A DNA stretch of 31,000 nt from Tubiluchus corallicola (Eukaryota; Priapulida; Priapulimorpha; Priapulimorphida; Tubiluchidae): assembly GCA_030141605.1 (NCBI GenBank), contig JAQGDQ010000256.1:225001-256000 (forward strand), in the 5' to 3' direction. The notes under the pieces are model-generated. The model did no database searches, was not told where the DNA came from, and saw nothing but the letters and a program-made list of their open reading frames with translations. Below are positions 8,755 through 20,118 of the stretch, piece after piece. Positions within the stretch are counted from its first letter, which is position 1. Every line of letters begins with the position of its first letter. Both the position numbers and the translations under genes were made by a program.

Positions 8755-9855
8755 ACCCAAGATATTGGATACTCTGGAGGATGCACCAACATTTAGTTCA
8801 TAAAGAGTCCCTAAAGCTTTTTTGAACTTTAAGTGCAATTCTTCACCAGGACCGGATCAGACACATTCTTTGATTTTAATCAAGACCGCCTATGCATTAG
8901 CTAAGAAATCATTTGAAAGTGGAATTGTACCTAATGACTGGAAGCTGTCAACAATAAGTCCAATTCACAAAAAGGGACAAAGAGGTTTACTTGCAAAATT
9001 ATAAACACATCGCTATCACTAGTGTTATCTGCAAAGTCCTTGAAAGACTAATAGTAAACCAAATTATACAATACGTAGAACCACGACAACTAATTAGTTC
9101 ATCATCAGTTTGCTGATGACACAAAACTGGCACATTCTGTACCTGACAATCATCAGATTCCACAACTTCCACAACCACAACTTGACAATATCGCTCAATG
9201 GTCACACACTTGGCAAATGGAGTTTAACACTCAAGATTCAAAATGCAATACTCTTCATAATGGTCGAAACAACAGATTGGTTCAGTACACATTCAACAAT
9301 TTTTTAATGTAGATTAGGAGACCAGCTTAGGACTATTAGCTGATAATACACTGAACTTCGATAGCCACATTACATGCAAAGCTAAAAAGTGTAAAAGTTA
9401 TACTTGCACTTTGCAAGACATTGGTACGACCACATCTGGACTATCTTAGCCAAGCGTGAAAGCCACACTTTGTCAAATATATCTATCTACTTGAGTCTAC
9501 AAGAGCATGAACACAACATGAGTGAAGGACTCAATGGCTCAAATTACGATCAGAAACTAAGACACCTGCAACTATACAGACTCTGCACGAGAAGGCGTAG
9601 CAGAGTACTCATAGAAACATATTGTCTTCCATGGATTTGCAAATGTCAACCCGGATGCATTCTTCATTAGAAGTACCCAGTAGCATCAGAGGACACGGTT
9701 ATAAGCTTTATCAGAAAAGAGCCAACACCAACAAAATATTGATTTTAGTTTTTCCAATGCTGAGATTCGTCTTTGAAACTCGATACCAGAACATATAGTT
9801 AGGGTTGCAAATGTGACGTGCCTCAAAAATAAGCTTGACAAATACCTCTGCACAA
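8755..9855 (+). mobile_element. LINE relic with RT domain (CR1/L2-like style)
   Basis: RT motifs appear in the right order across several frames. They are SSPGPDQTHSLILIK and GIVPNDWKLSTISPIHKKG (8840-8980); ITSVICKVLERLI (9010-9055); a catalytic FADDTKL (9110-9130); WSHTWQMEFN (9196-9228); LGLLADNTLNFDSHI (9328-9372); LVRPHLDYLSQA (9417-9452); QLYRLCTRRRSRVLIETY (9570-9625); and finally NSIPEHIV and KNKLDKYL (9778-9846). The LVRPHLxYxxQAW and LIETY motifs are typical of CR1/L2/Jockey-type elements. About 60 residues are missing between LIS and FADD, so the copy has an internal deletion as well as frameshifts and stops. The endonuclease domain was not found. Confidence 0.82.
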
Positions 9856-11502
9856 GAAAGCTCCTGTTTTAACACCACTTGGCGTGCTTGGAGATGGAGC
9901 ATTCTGCTGCACCTACACCAAGAACTGTTTGGAGCTCTGTAAAGTTACACAAACATTTGTCATAAACATTTATTATCATGAGAACCAAGGAGTCAATAGA
10001 TAGCATGCTTACCAACTGGCGAGTTTAACTAAGGTTGGTGCGACATTCACCATAGCAGGCAGAGTATTCTGAACACTCAAATGACATCTCCCACTTTAAT
10101 GTTTGCAAAAGGTCAATTGTATGCTTTAATCATGACAAAAAATTAAAGTCTTGCAATCTTGAACAATATGCTCATGGACGCCGCCAGTGCTTAACCCACA
10201 GCTTAAGCCAGAGTTTAAAAAATTTGATGCACAAGCAACTAGGGGGTCTGGGGGTCACCAATGCATTTTCTTGTATTTAAGCACATTTTGGAGGCCTGAA
10301 ATGAGATCTAAATTCAGGTACATAGACTTCCTCAAACGTCAAAAATTCTGCTTTAATAAATGAACTTTAATAACATTTACTTACCCCGGGTAGGTAGTAT
10401 TCATTGCATTCTATTGTAGTAGTCATAATATCTTAAAAGCAAGTTCTTTTTTACACTGCAGTGTGGATCACGTATTACTTAAGCTTTATTTATTTAGTGT
10501 CAAGATTATCTACACACCAAAAGGTGAATAGTCAAACGTAAAACTAATTTGAGACTGTTAAGTTTACAGCCCACCCAACGTTCTTACAAAATAAGTTGGG
10601 TGCGTGCTAATTTTTCCCACCAGATACAGCTGAATATCTCGGCCACACATGCATTTCACTGCATTTTAGACCATTTTGCAGTTGCTAGAAGCTATTTCAT
10701 TGAACAGATTCACTAGCTTAAAACTCATTGTATCACCTCAAACTCGTGACTCATAATTTCACTACTACCATGAACGGAGGGGGGGGGGGGTCAGGCACCT
10801 TGGGCCCACTCTCTAAATGCAGGTGCAGTTACAGTTAGCTAAAAAGTGTCTAGACAACGGAAATCGACACTACGTGACATACATGAATGAAACATAACGT
10901 CACTATGCAAATTAGCTCACTGCTCGGGGATTGCACAAAGAAACAAGGGGTAGATGTGTTTTTTGGTTTATTGCTAAAAAATTATTTAGCCATAACTTCT
11001 GCGGACGCACGTGCATCAGTGCGTTCGCCTGCCAGCGCCTAAAAGATTTTAACTAGAAGTTTGTGGTGCATGTGTAAATGGTTAGTAGTGCAAATCTCAA
11101 GGTTGTAAATAAATTAAATAATGTTTCATAGGTAAATTTGGATGTACTGATTAAATCAATCAATTTGGCAATTGTCTACTTAATACCTTTCCAGTAGCAA
11201 CATACCAAACAGGGTTGACTTTGGTACCCTAGTTAGTTCTTCGTCACCCTTTTGCCAATCAGCACTCTATTCTTTTTTGTAAATTGTTAATCATCATACC
11301 ATTTTGTTTTATTAACTAACAACGTTGATTCTTGTATTGAATATGTTGTAATACGGCGATAAATACACTACCTAAGTATTTCTTCTAATAGAAAAATTGG
11401 TCCTGCAAAAGATACGAAAATGCAAATGTAGTGCGGAAAGAAGTTTTGCATATTGGAACAACGAGAACGGATAGTCCAAGTGAGATTGAGAACTGTCGTT
11501 CT
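9856..11502. other. Intergenic sequence with repeat fragments
   Basis: There is no supported gene. Near 10240 is a GGGGGTCTGGGGGTCACCA stretch that resembles a repeat commonly met in invertebrate genomes. A 12-G run lies at 10779-10790. A hairpin lies at 10572-10602 and another GC-rich hairpin (ACGCAC/GTGCGT) near 11000-11025. Confidence 0.45.
10572..10602. repeat. Perfect 8-bp hairpin
   Basis: CACCCAAC (10572-10579) is exactly complementary to GTTGGGTG (10595-10602), with a 15-base loop. Function unknown. Confidence 0.45.
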
Positions 11503-12167
11503 TGTAGGGCGCAGAGTACGCCACTAACCAAAGTGTGACACTTCCGTTAGAACGCATGTGCTAAATTGCGTACATGGGCAGCCCAAGCAGGGCACTGGCG
11601 ATTTCTGTCGACAATTATGACATAATAAAACTAAATTTGTTTAGAAAAAGTAACTTTATAATAATGATGGGTAATCCTTGACAATTTACATATGTATTAT
11701 TTACAATAATATCATCAGTATTATTAGCTCCATTAATATCATCATAAAGTATCTAAATATGTAGGGCACATAGCTCGCTAGCCCGTTCATTTAGTAGAAA
11801 ACAATTATTTGTCCAAGAGGTAGTGAAACGGATCACCTGTCTGTGAAGCGAGACAAATAAAATATGATATAACTTAAGTAAATGTTGGAATCACCTAAAA
11901 AGCGGGTTTATTTCACTTCAAAAATATTAATATCGAAGCCAAATTTAATATTGCCCGTTCTATTACCTCAGGATAAGGTTCTTTTATTTTATTAGATGTA
12001 TAATAAAATTATACAACTTGTATTGACGTTTTCAATGTTATATTATTATTAAATAAACAAAGACAACGGACGCTGCCAGTACAACTCAATTCGTGACCAG
12101 TCTCTACTCTCTAGTGTCCTACTTGGGCAAGCTCATGTACGCCAATTGTCCTACTCCGCTCCCAACA
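11503..12167. mobile_element. MITE of the TGTAGGGAGCSGAG family, copy 1
   Basis: The left end TGTAGGGCGCAGAGT and inverted right end TGTTGGGAGCGGAGT match at 12 of 15 positions. Inside, long stretches align with the element at 29486-30437: CATGGGCAGCCCAAG near the left, GTCCAAGAGGTAGTGAAACG then GATCACCTGTCTGTGAAG in the middle, TTATTTTATTAGATGTATAA, and GACAACGGACG with GTGTCCTACTTGGGC at the right. A motif close to CCCAAGTAGGACAC recurs near both ends, as transposase-binding subterminal repeats do. No target duplication is visible. The superfamily is not identified. Confidence 0.8.
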
Positions 12168-14765
12168 ATTATGAACATAAATTCTATAGTTAGCTGAAAT
12201 AAAAAAATATTTAATAGAATTTTTGTCGTTTTTAGCTGAACTTTCTATCATCCTTCCGGTTGTGGTATGTGTAATAGCGTAATAACAATATTCTAATATT
12301 ATCACACCTTACGTGAGACGTTTGGTAGATACGTAATATCTATATCAACTTATTTGGAACCAGGTTTCCGGACCCGGTTTGCGTGGTGCTGATTATCGTA
12401 TTGGAGATGGAAATTATCGCAATTTTCGCCAAAATTTCCAAAAATTTTTTGTTTCAGCAGATTACTATAAATGAGGCTTTAGCTACCCTCTTCTTGAGTA
12501 TTTGCATTCAGTCGACCTTCACATTTGGATAGCCTTGATGCTATATTAAATTATTATATGCACTTCTGTTTAGCAATTTTATTTGTGGTGCTAGCACACA
12601 TCAAAAATTAGAAATTAGATACTATTTACATGTATATACATATATGTAGGAATTGATAGTTGGTTTATGGATCGAGCTATTAGAGCAAAATGGTCACTTT
12701 CAGCATACAACTACAAGTCTCCATCAGTGTTTACAAAGTTTTTTTTTGGATAGCCATTCGTGCCATTCAATTACCCATACAGCTTTACAACCGTCAGCAA
12801 ATTTTGACAGTTTGACAACTACTTAATCGTCAATGTAAACTAAAAAATAAATGTGGTACAAACCCCTAATTAATGCAGTTGTAAGCACTCTAATCATTTG
12901 ATCTCTGCATTAAGTAGCTGCCACAATAGGCAGATTTTTGTGCCAGTTTATGTCCAGTGCAATAGATAGCAGCAACTCTGCCAACTTGCATGCAAATTTT
13001 CCATAAGTAGTGACTTTCTGCTGTGTTCAGTATGTCATCTTTCTGACATTGCAGTTTCAAATTTCGGTGTATCAGCTGTCATATCAGCTCCCATAAAAAT
13101 ATTTTTCCTGGCCTAGAGGCTATACTGGATATGCTCCTACATTTTATATTAATATAGTTACAATAACAATTATAATTATCATGTATATTTATAAAATTGC
13201 AAACAACAAAACAAGCATTTAATCAAAAATTTCCAAATTTTAAATCCTTATTCTGATGGCGCTATGCAACCAAATTATTTTTTGATTTTTTGTTTGCCAT
13301 TCTGAAATGCCTCGTTCACAGTATGTGTCACAAGCTTTTGTGGTTGTTTTGTTCTTAATAAGAACCCTCTCCTACATTAAAATCCTAAGATATAAATATC
13401 CCTCAAAGGTATTAATATAGGAAACCTCTAGTGAATAAAAATCCGACTAATGCATTTTTTGAAACTGTCACTCATTTGTGGTCTTAAAACTTCTGATATG
13501 AAATTCCACAATTTATTCCTTAAAATTATTTTTAATTTGTTGTCTTTTTGGTTTAATGCACAACACATTCTAGATGTCTGGTAAATGCTATTTAAGAATC
13601 AAAACAAGCTATAACCTTCAAATACTAATAGACTTACCACCTTGTAGATGGCTATGTAGCACTACATTCACTGTGCTATCTACAGGACAATGAATTAAAC
13701 AAAATGTGCCATGTCCTAAGCACTTTACGTCATCAAACAGGCAAAAAGTAAGATGCTTGCATCACAGTGATGCCAATATCCTTTGAATCAACAAAAAACA
13801 TTTACTGCTTTATGAAAACATTACATTAAATTTTACAATTCAAAGTTTCAAAGCAAAAACTAAACTTGCTTCCTTGTTTATTTCTGTTTTCCTGTGATTC
13901 TGAATCAACCTAATTACATCTACGTTTACAAAAAACCCACCATGAGGTTACTCCTGAAATAAACCACCTTTGTGCACACAATATTATAGTAAAACCATAG
14001 CACAAATGGTGCTGCTGCAGTGAAGTTTGAAGCATGTGTAACTGTTAAGGTTTTCAACACGCCTATTAGTTTTTGTTTCTAGCATTAAAATTTTTGGCGA
14101 TTAAAAAATAGTTGATTTTCGTGGTAGTAAAATTGTCTGCTGCTCTCAGTAGTCAGTGCTTATAGTTGCAAACAATAAAAGATTTTGACTCCAAATCAAA
14201 GTATATTTTTCAAGTAATGTGTAGTTTGAATATTTGTGTTACAAAAGAACACACTAATAAGAGCTTTAATTCTAGGCAGCGGGTTGTTACACATGATATA
14301 ATACACAGATCTGCAGTACATGCTAAACCCACCTACTGGCTCAGTCTCACAAGCTCTTGCTCGCTGAAAGTACCTGCAATATAAACTCAATAGACAAACC
14401 AGAAAAAAAAAGTGAAGATTGTATGCACATTTAGCAGCAATTTGCTAATTATTCCGCAAAATGCATCACAATTATATACTTATCAGAACACAGGAAATTG
14501 TTAAAAACATTTAATTATTTCACTTAAGAATATTTGCATTTTACCAGCATTTTATGTAAAAGATTAAATATTGTTACCCTTTGACCAAAATACTGAGCAT
14601 TAATGAAAAACTGTCAATTGTTGCACAAACTTTTGTGAAATTATAGTTTTTCAATTATACTGCAATAAAATTTGTTCCCAATGCCTTGATACATAAAATT
14701 TATACATTATCAATCTAAAACACTGAAATAAGCAATATTATTTCTTTAAATAACTGTGAAAGTGT
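12168..14765. other. Intergenic sequence, nothing recognised
   Basis: 2.6 kb of AT-rich sequence without a convincing reading frame, structural RNA or transposon terminus. Short open frames near 12.2 and 14.2-14.4 kb have no coding character. Confidence 0.5.
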
Positions 14766-14928
14766 TCAGCTCATGTTCTCTCCCATGTGCTTTGATCCAG
14801 CAGCCTGTTTGTCTAAATCTTTCTTGGCTTGGTAAAACTTATAATAAATCTCACTCTTTCTAACCTTTCCAGGCACGTCTGCTTCAAGTACCTCAAGCAT
14901 ATTTCACCATCATAATGTCTCTGGTTTA
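14766..14928 (-). CDS. Possible small terminal exon, function unknown
   Basis: A minus-strand frame of 44 codons from ATG (14900) to TGA (14766) has a lysine-rich, protein-like composition (GKVRKSEIYYKFYQAKKDL) with no low-complexity bias. A good 3' splice site, TTTGTTTTGCAG, precedes it at 14929-14940, so the exon would begin at 14928. If so, the in-frame stop before the ATG means the splice leads into 5' UTR, or the reading frame starts within the exon. A GTAAGT donor on the same strand lies near 15305. No family was recognised, and chance cannot be excluded at this length. Confidence 0.3.
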
Positions 14929-15473
14929 CTGCAAAACAAATTTAGTTGCAGAAATCTTGTATGGATGAAAAAAATAAAAATAATATTAACAATGCACACT
15001 TGACTTTGACTCAGTATATTTCAATACATTTTCCAGGTATGTTTGTGAGTAGCTTTTGGCAGCTCATCAGCTGAGAATATTAAAGGAGGATTGCTCATTG
15101 ATTGGCTGTTGCAAGGTGGGCCCCCGCTTTTTGATTGATGTTTCCCGATGTGTGTATTGCCAAACTGCAACTCATACTCACAGTATGTTTATTAGCACTA
15201 GAGTCCCAGTATACCAGAAAAACGTTTTGTGAGCTTAAATTTGGGCAGCATTTTTAATCACGTTTGGATGCCAATCACAAGTAAAACTACTCTGTACTTC
15301 CAACTTACCAAATGCTGTAAATGCTCTGTTCTCTATTACAAGATTGAAATTGCAATTTTAATTAACATAAGTGATCATAAGGAAATTTAACATATTTTTG
15401 TTTTCAATATTACTTGATAATATACTGCAAAATTATGTTTACTTAGGTTAACATGATTATATCTACTAATTCT

Positions 15474-15485
15474 GATTTTTTATAG
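15474..15485 (+). other. Probable 3' splice site before the JmjC-like start codon
   Basis: TGATTTTTTATAG ends at 15485, six bases before the ATG at 15492. A 5' UTR intron is therefore likely. The first exon was not located; a CCAAT box on the opposite strand (ATTGG, 15101-15105) may mark the promoter region. Confidence 0.5.
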
Positions 15486-15491
15486 TGTAAG

Positions 15492-16529
15492 ATGCCAGAG
15501 TTGAAAAGACAAGCAGATGGTGACATCACAACGAGCTCCAACAATCTTCCAAAGTGCACGTGGGTGGTTTTGGCAACAACTTTGCCAATATCATTGTATA
15601 TGTTGTTTCAAGTGACACTACCAGTCATATTTGGCTTGATAAAATTTGACTTTGGCACATCAGAGATGGTTGATGAAATGTATCATACGTTTGAAGACTT
15701 TCAGAATTTGGTTCATGACTGCCCTCCTATTCTGAAATCGATGGAAAGAGCTAAATTGGAAGCTTCTCGCAGCCAGGACATAATTTTGAACATTGCTTCT
15801 CCCAGTGCTGAAAAATTTCAAGTACTCTTTTCTAAAGGTCATCCATTTATTGTGAAAGAAGTTATTGAAAGTTGGCCTGCCTTTGAGTTGTTTGATTGCA
15901 AGTATTTGATACGACATTATCCAAAAGCTCAACTGTTAGACTGGCAAGTTGGACGGCGTAAGATGCTTGCTGTCATAGGTGGAGAAACATATCAACCAAT
16001 AGATTGCTCAGGCGGTACCATTGAACATAATGCAGTCGGTAATAAAAACATACTTCAGGAATGGTTGGACTACATGGAGCCACCAAAGTTTGCTGGTGTG
16101 AAGACTTGGGAAATAGAAAAGGCAAAAATACGAATCAATGCCCACGGTACAGGAGAACCATTACATGTCATTGACCAGTGTGGAGCCATTCTTGTGGCAC
16201 AGTTGGCAGGGGTAATTCACATGTCAGTTTCCATGCCATGGAAGACAAAGAGCGGGTCACTAGATTGGACAGATCCAATTTTATTTAACCTGTATCCTGG
16301 ACAAATGCTTATCATTCCTGGAACGACAATGATTCACAGAGAAGTCATGTCACAGGACTGTGCCGTCGCTTTAGAGTACAAGCTCAGCACCGGTCTTCCA
16401 GAAAAAACGCGACAAACATTCAAGGCTTTTCCAGAGAAAGAAAGAACATCTTTTTTTGCTCGCAGCAAAGTACAGAAGTGGGATTTTATAACAAAATGCA
16501 AACTTACCTCGAAAGCAAAACGAACATGA
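15492..16529 (+). CDS. Membrane-anchored JmjC/cupin-like protein, possibly inactive
   Basis: The frame encodes 345 residues. Residues about 23-50 are hydrophobic (WVVLATTLPISLYMLFQVTL) and fit a single signal anchor, with the rest probably lumenal or extracellular. From about 105 the sequence follows the cupin_8/JmjC-like pattern: GHPFIVKEVIESWPAFELFD, then YLIRHYP, a linker, EPLHVIDQCGAILVAQLAG, LYPGQMLIIPG and MIHREV. In Fe(II)/2-oxoglutarate oxygenases of this fold the first metal site is HxD. Here His225 is followed by Val-Ile-Asp, so the acid sits at +3, while a plausible second His (282) is kept. The enzyme may therefore be inactive or bind metal differently. The C-terminus is basic (KLTSKAKRT). 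No signal for a specific substrate is seen. The only polyadenylation signals nearby (ATTAAA near 16838, AATAAA at 17271) lie inside the following MITE. Confidence 0.75.
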   Translation: MPELKRQADGDITTSSNNLPKCTWVVLATTLPISLYMLFQVTLPVIFGLIKFDFGTSEMVDEMYHTFEDFQNLVHDCPPILKSMERAKLEASRSQDIILNIASPSAEKFQVLFSKGHPFIVKEVIESWPAFELFDCKYLIRHYPKAQLLDWQVGRRKMLAVIGGETYQPIDCSGGTIEHNAVGNKNILQEWLDYMEPPKFAGVKTWEIEKAKIRINAHGTGEPLHVIDQCGAILVAQLAGVIHMSVSMPWKTKSGSLDWTDPILFNLYPGQMLIIPGTTMIHREVMSQDCAVALEYKLSTGLPEKTRQTFKAFPEKERTSFFARSKVQKWDFITKCKLTSKAKRT

Positions 16530-16822
16530 CTATTCTAGTGTGGTACTAAATGAACAGTCATGCTCAACAGCTAAGTGATTTTTGCAATTCTTTCTTGTGT
16601 TTGTGATCAATGTGATTCTAGTCAGTCAATTATGTAGCAGTGGTTTGCCTTGCTATAGCATTTTGATAAGTGCAGCAGATGAATACTGATTTGAATTGAT
16701 TTCTACTGATACTTTTATGAAGTAGATTATGTCTTTTTTTCAAGTGACACTTTATTATGTTACAATTAAGTAATGACAATTAAGTGACTTCTTCATTATA
16801 TAGTGTTTCATTTAACGTACTA

Positions 16823-17572
16823 CAGTAGGTGCCATTTATTAAAGTCACGGTTAATAGACTCACTCACTTAATTGACTCAAAAACACATGGAACGAGCTAC
16901 TTCTATTCAAATGTCTACAAAAACTGCCGCATAATTGACTCAATATTTTACTATTTTACTGCTTTTATGTCTTCTTTACATCAATTTTGTGCGCTATAAT
17001 ATACGTGCAAACAATCATGCTAAATACAGCTTTGTTTGTAAGCAGGAACTTTGCATTTATTATATGCGCTAAAATGTTTTGCTTTGAATCTCTCACTCGC
17101 TCACTCGCTGCAATTAACATTGTTGCTTCTGGAAGCTAAACATTTAATCACTTGCCCAGCGGTTTGCATTTTGAAGCTCCTACTGCTTTTTACAGGGGAA
17201 AAGGTGTTTTGCGTGAATATGTATAGTATACAGGAACAGATTTTCAGTGTTTTTATCAGTATGAGAATTTAATAAACCGACTTCTTCATGAAGAAATGAA
17301 GCAACCGACCTTGCATGAATTTTTGTAATTTTTAATGGTAATAATCAGATTTTTACAATGTTTTTTCTCTTTTTTTTAATTCACTTATATAAGTTATGCT
17401 TCTTGCACACAGGTGTTTTTGACATTAATTCATTGACATAAGATTCATTTAAAGCCTTTGCAATGCATACTAAGATGATGAGTGATGACTCATACTTGTA
17501 TAGTAGTACTATACTAAACCCTTCTGCTAACTGACTCCGTCCCAAAGTGAATTTATTAAGTGGCGACTACTG
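16823..17572. mobile_element. Complete 750-bp pogo-like MITE, family A copy 2
   Basis: Starts CAGTAGGTGCCATTTATTAA and ends, inverted, CAGTAGTCGCCACTTAATAA. With the TA included, 23 of 28 terminal positions match. It is flanked by TA at 16821-16822 and 17573-17574, the target duplication of Tc1/mariner/pogo elements. TTAATAGACTC, TTAATTGACTC and ATAATTGACTC subterminal motifs are clustered near the left end. There is no transposase. It shares its left 350 bp with 7938-8375. It sits in the likely 3' UTR or downstream flank of the JmjC-like gene. Confidence 0.85.
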
Positions 17573-19449
17573 TACTAAGAGCCTACTCAACATAATCTGC
17601 TATAGCAGAACCAGAACCATCTCATTATCAAAATTAACAGTTGTTGTTCATTTTGTTTATCATTGCCTTTTAGCAAATTTTCATGCATTCATCATAGCAG
17701 AGCATTGACACTAAGGTGTAATTGTTTCCCAGGTACGTAAGTTATTTTGCTGTAGCTTTTTGGAGGCAGAAATAGTTGCATCATTTTTTGTACCTGCTTT
17801 TGCATTTTAGACTGTTACCAATTACACCTACAAAACTTGGAAAATTAAGCACAAGAAATCTTTCTTAACTATTTATACTTTCGTTTAAATGTGTAATTTT
17901 TTATCTAGTATGCCTTTTAGGCTTAATGAGGTCTCTGCAACTCTGTTTGATGATAATATATGGCAGTAAAATGCACTATGTAATACAAAACTATAATTCA
18001 GATTATACAGATGTTATAATTATGTGTTTTTGCCATTATTGGTTAAAGTTCGGAAATTCATAAGAAACTACGAAGGCAAGTGCTCTCACGTGCCTTCCTT
18101 TGAGTTTAGTTTGATATTGCAAGGCTATAGTCCATAACTCACTTTAACAGCTGCACTTCAAGTGTAGGAAAACTTACAGTATATAGCCTCTGGTGGCTTC
18201 AAAACTTGTAGTGCCACAAGAGAATGAAGACTGAAGCCCAGCAATGGTGGGCACTGGGAGATGTTAAAAAATTCAATTTCCTAGCATTAGCACTACATGA
18301 TATAAAGATGTGGCTCTGTATTTTACGAACAGTTTTTACTAGTAAATTTCTAGAAAAAATTTGCAAACTGCCTCATTTTTTTAAATGAATTTTTCAACAT
18401 TAGTAGTGTTAGGATTTAATTTTGTTTTTATTATGTGCAATATACTCGTAAGTATGGCAAAGAAGCATAATAATCATAGGCTGATAGTTAAAATTTACCA
18501 GTTAATTGTGACTTCCAAATTTTAGATTATTTATGCATATTGGGTAACAGGTAAAACCAGCGACTAATCTTCTACCGAAATACATGTTATATCATTTGGC
18601 AGCAGATTTGAAATTTGTTGTTTTATAATTGTGGCAGGATGTGTTACGATTTCACAATAATTTATGAGTGTCGAGATATAAGTCTATTAATTTAATACAT
18701 TTGATCAAATTTTATATATAAATGTTTTTGTATATAGTAGTACATACAGTAGTACTTACATGTAGTAAGTCATGTATGTCTATGACATTTCTGTCTCATT
18801 AAACAAAGAATAATGCAGGTTATTTGTTGTAATTTGTGATTATTTTAAATTTTTTCACTCTTATTTATAAGTAACTTTCATGTATGTAGGAGTCCTATTT
18901 TTTAAATTATTCTTAGGATGTTAACATGGTTGTCAGATTAATGTCAGTCTATGACCTGTAGTGCTGGGCCTGGAGTTTACTTATATGTAGTGATAGTGTT
19001 TGTGCACTGGTTAAACTATGGCAATTATCTTCAAATATCAATCCAGCCTATTATATTTCATTAAGAAGAAATCCTCATTGAGTTAGGCAGACCACTTGAA
19101 TGCAAATTTAATATTATGATAAGTGAATTTATCTTTAGTTTCGGTTATTTCTGTTAATTTGGAAAAACTCCCCAACTCTTGAATTGGAAATGCAAATTTT
19201 GAATTTGTGAGTTAGTTCACTTCAGTCAATCAATATGCAGCAGAAAAATGGCATTTGTTCAGATTTTTGTTGCTAATTAATTAAAAAGCAAAAAATAGCA
19301 CTATATACAATCACAAATAACTAGTGTTATTAAGATGTTTATGTAATTTAAGTGTTGCAAGACAGGACATCTGTTGCAATGTTCAAAATATCCAACTTAT
19401 TTAAACTGATCTTGCACTATATCTTGATAAACTATGCATGGATTGTGCC
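17573..19449. other. Intergenic sequence, nothing coding recognised
   Basis: AT-rich DNA without supported genes. It contains a compact hairpin at 18072-18097 and loose TAGTAGTAC/ACATGTAGTAAG repeats near 18735-18780. Confidence 0.5.
18072..18097. repeat. Compact hairpin
   Basis: GAAGGCA pairs with TGCCTTC. After one mismatch, GTG pairs with CAC around a CTCT loop. This gives an 11-position stem with a 4-base loop. Function unknown. Confidence 0.4.
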
Positions 19450-19520
19450 AAGTCTGAAAGGTAGTGGTTGCACAGCTGCCTAGAAAGCAAAAAGTGTGGG
19501 TTCGAGCCTCAGTGGAGATA
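19450..19520 (+). repeat. tRNA-like SINE head (Pol III A and B boxes)
   Basis: GGTAGTGGTTGCACAGCTGC resembles a tRNA D-arm/A-box. GCCTAGAAAGCAAAAAG fits an anticodon-arm remnant, and GGGTTCGAGCCTC is an excellent B box (T-arm). The acceptor stem does not close, so this is a tRNA-derived SINE head or tRNA pseudogene rather than a working tRNA. No clear SINE tail or flanking duplication was identified. Confidence 0.5.
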
Positions 19521-20118
19521 CAAACATTTTTCAGGCTTTCTAATTTAGGTATTAGGCTTTTATAAGCAAACATAAGGATTTATAAGCAAAAACATGGAAA
19601 TGCAAATGTAAGATTTTGCACTTATTAATTTATTACTGATAACCTAAAAACAAACATTACTTGGCCTTATTTTTTGGTTTAAAAACTAGCTGTTTTCTAG
19701 GGCAATGGCTTATACGTGATTCGGTTTTTCAGTTTTTTGCATTCTCCCGCGTATTCTGTTGTTTTTTTGCCCCTTACCTTCAAGGTTTGATTATAAATTG
19801 ATCAGCATGTGCATACCCTCAAAATACTTTTACTAATAAGTTATATTAAATTATTTAATACCTACAGTATTATTTGATATGCGTAATTATGTGCTGAAAA
19901 TGTCGTTCAATAAATTTATACATGTTGCATTATAAGTTTGATATGTTTGAAGTAGAGCTTTACTTTATGTATATGCTTTGTGAAACATTTTCATCACATT
20001 CGTTATCTAATTAATGTATGTGACTAGGACTGTTATAGAAAGGTTCGTAATGGCACTATTTTTAGACCCTGAGGTAGCATGACATTTCTATAAAATAACT
20101 AAAAACTTGGTACACATA

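Noticed and set aside
8999-9205. 68-codon minus-strand frame
   Set aside because: Antisense to LINE RT motifs including FADD.
10779-10790. Run of 12 G as a G-quadruplex
   Set aside because: A single G-run without neighbouring G-tracts; most likely a simple homopolymer.
11372-11557. 61-codon minus-strand frame
   Set aside because: Runs across a MITE boundary and has no recognisable motif.
15660-15932. 90-codon minus-strand frame inside the JmjC-like gene
   Set aside because: Antisense shadow of the JmjC-like coding sequence.
17051-17272. 73-codon frame in the pogo-like MITE
   Set aside because: Lies wholly within a nonautonomous element, not conserved in the other copy, and lacks transposase motifs.
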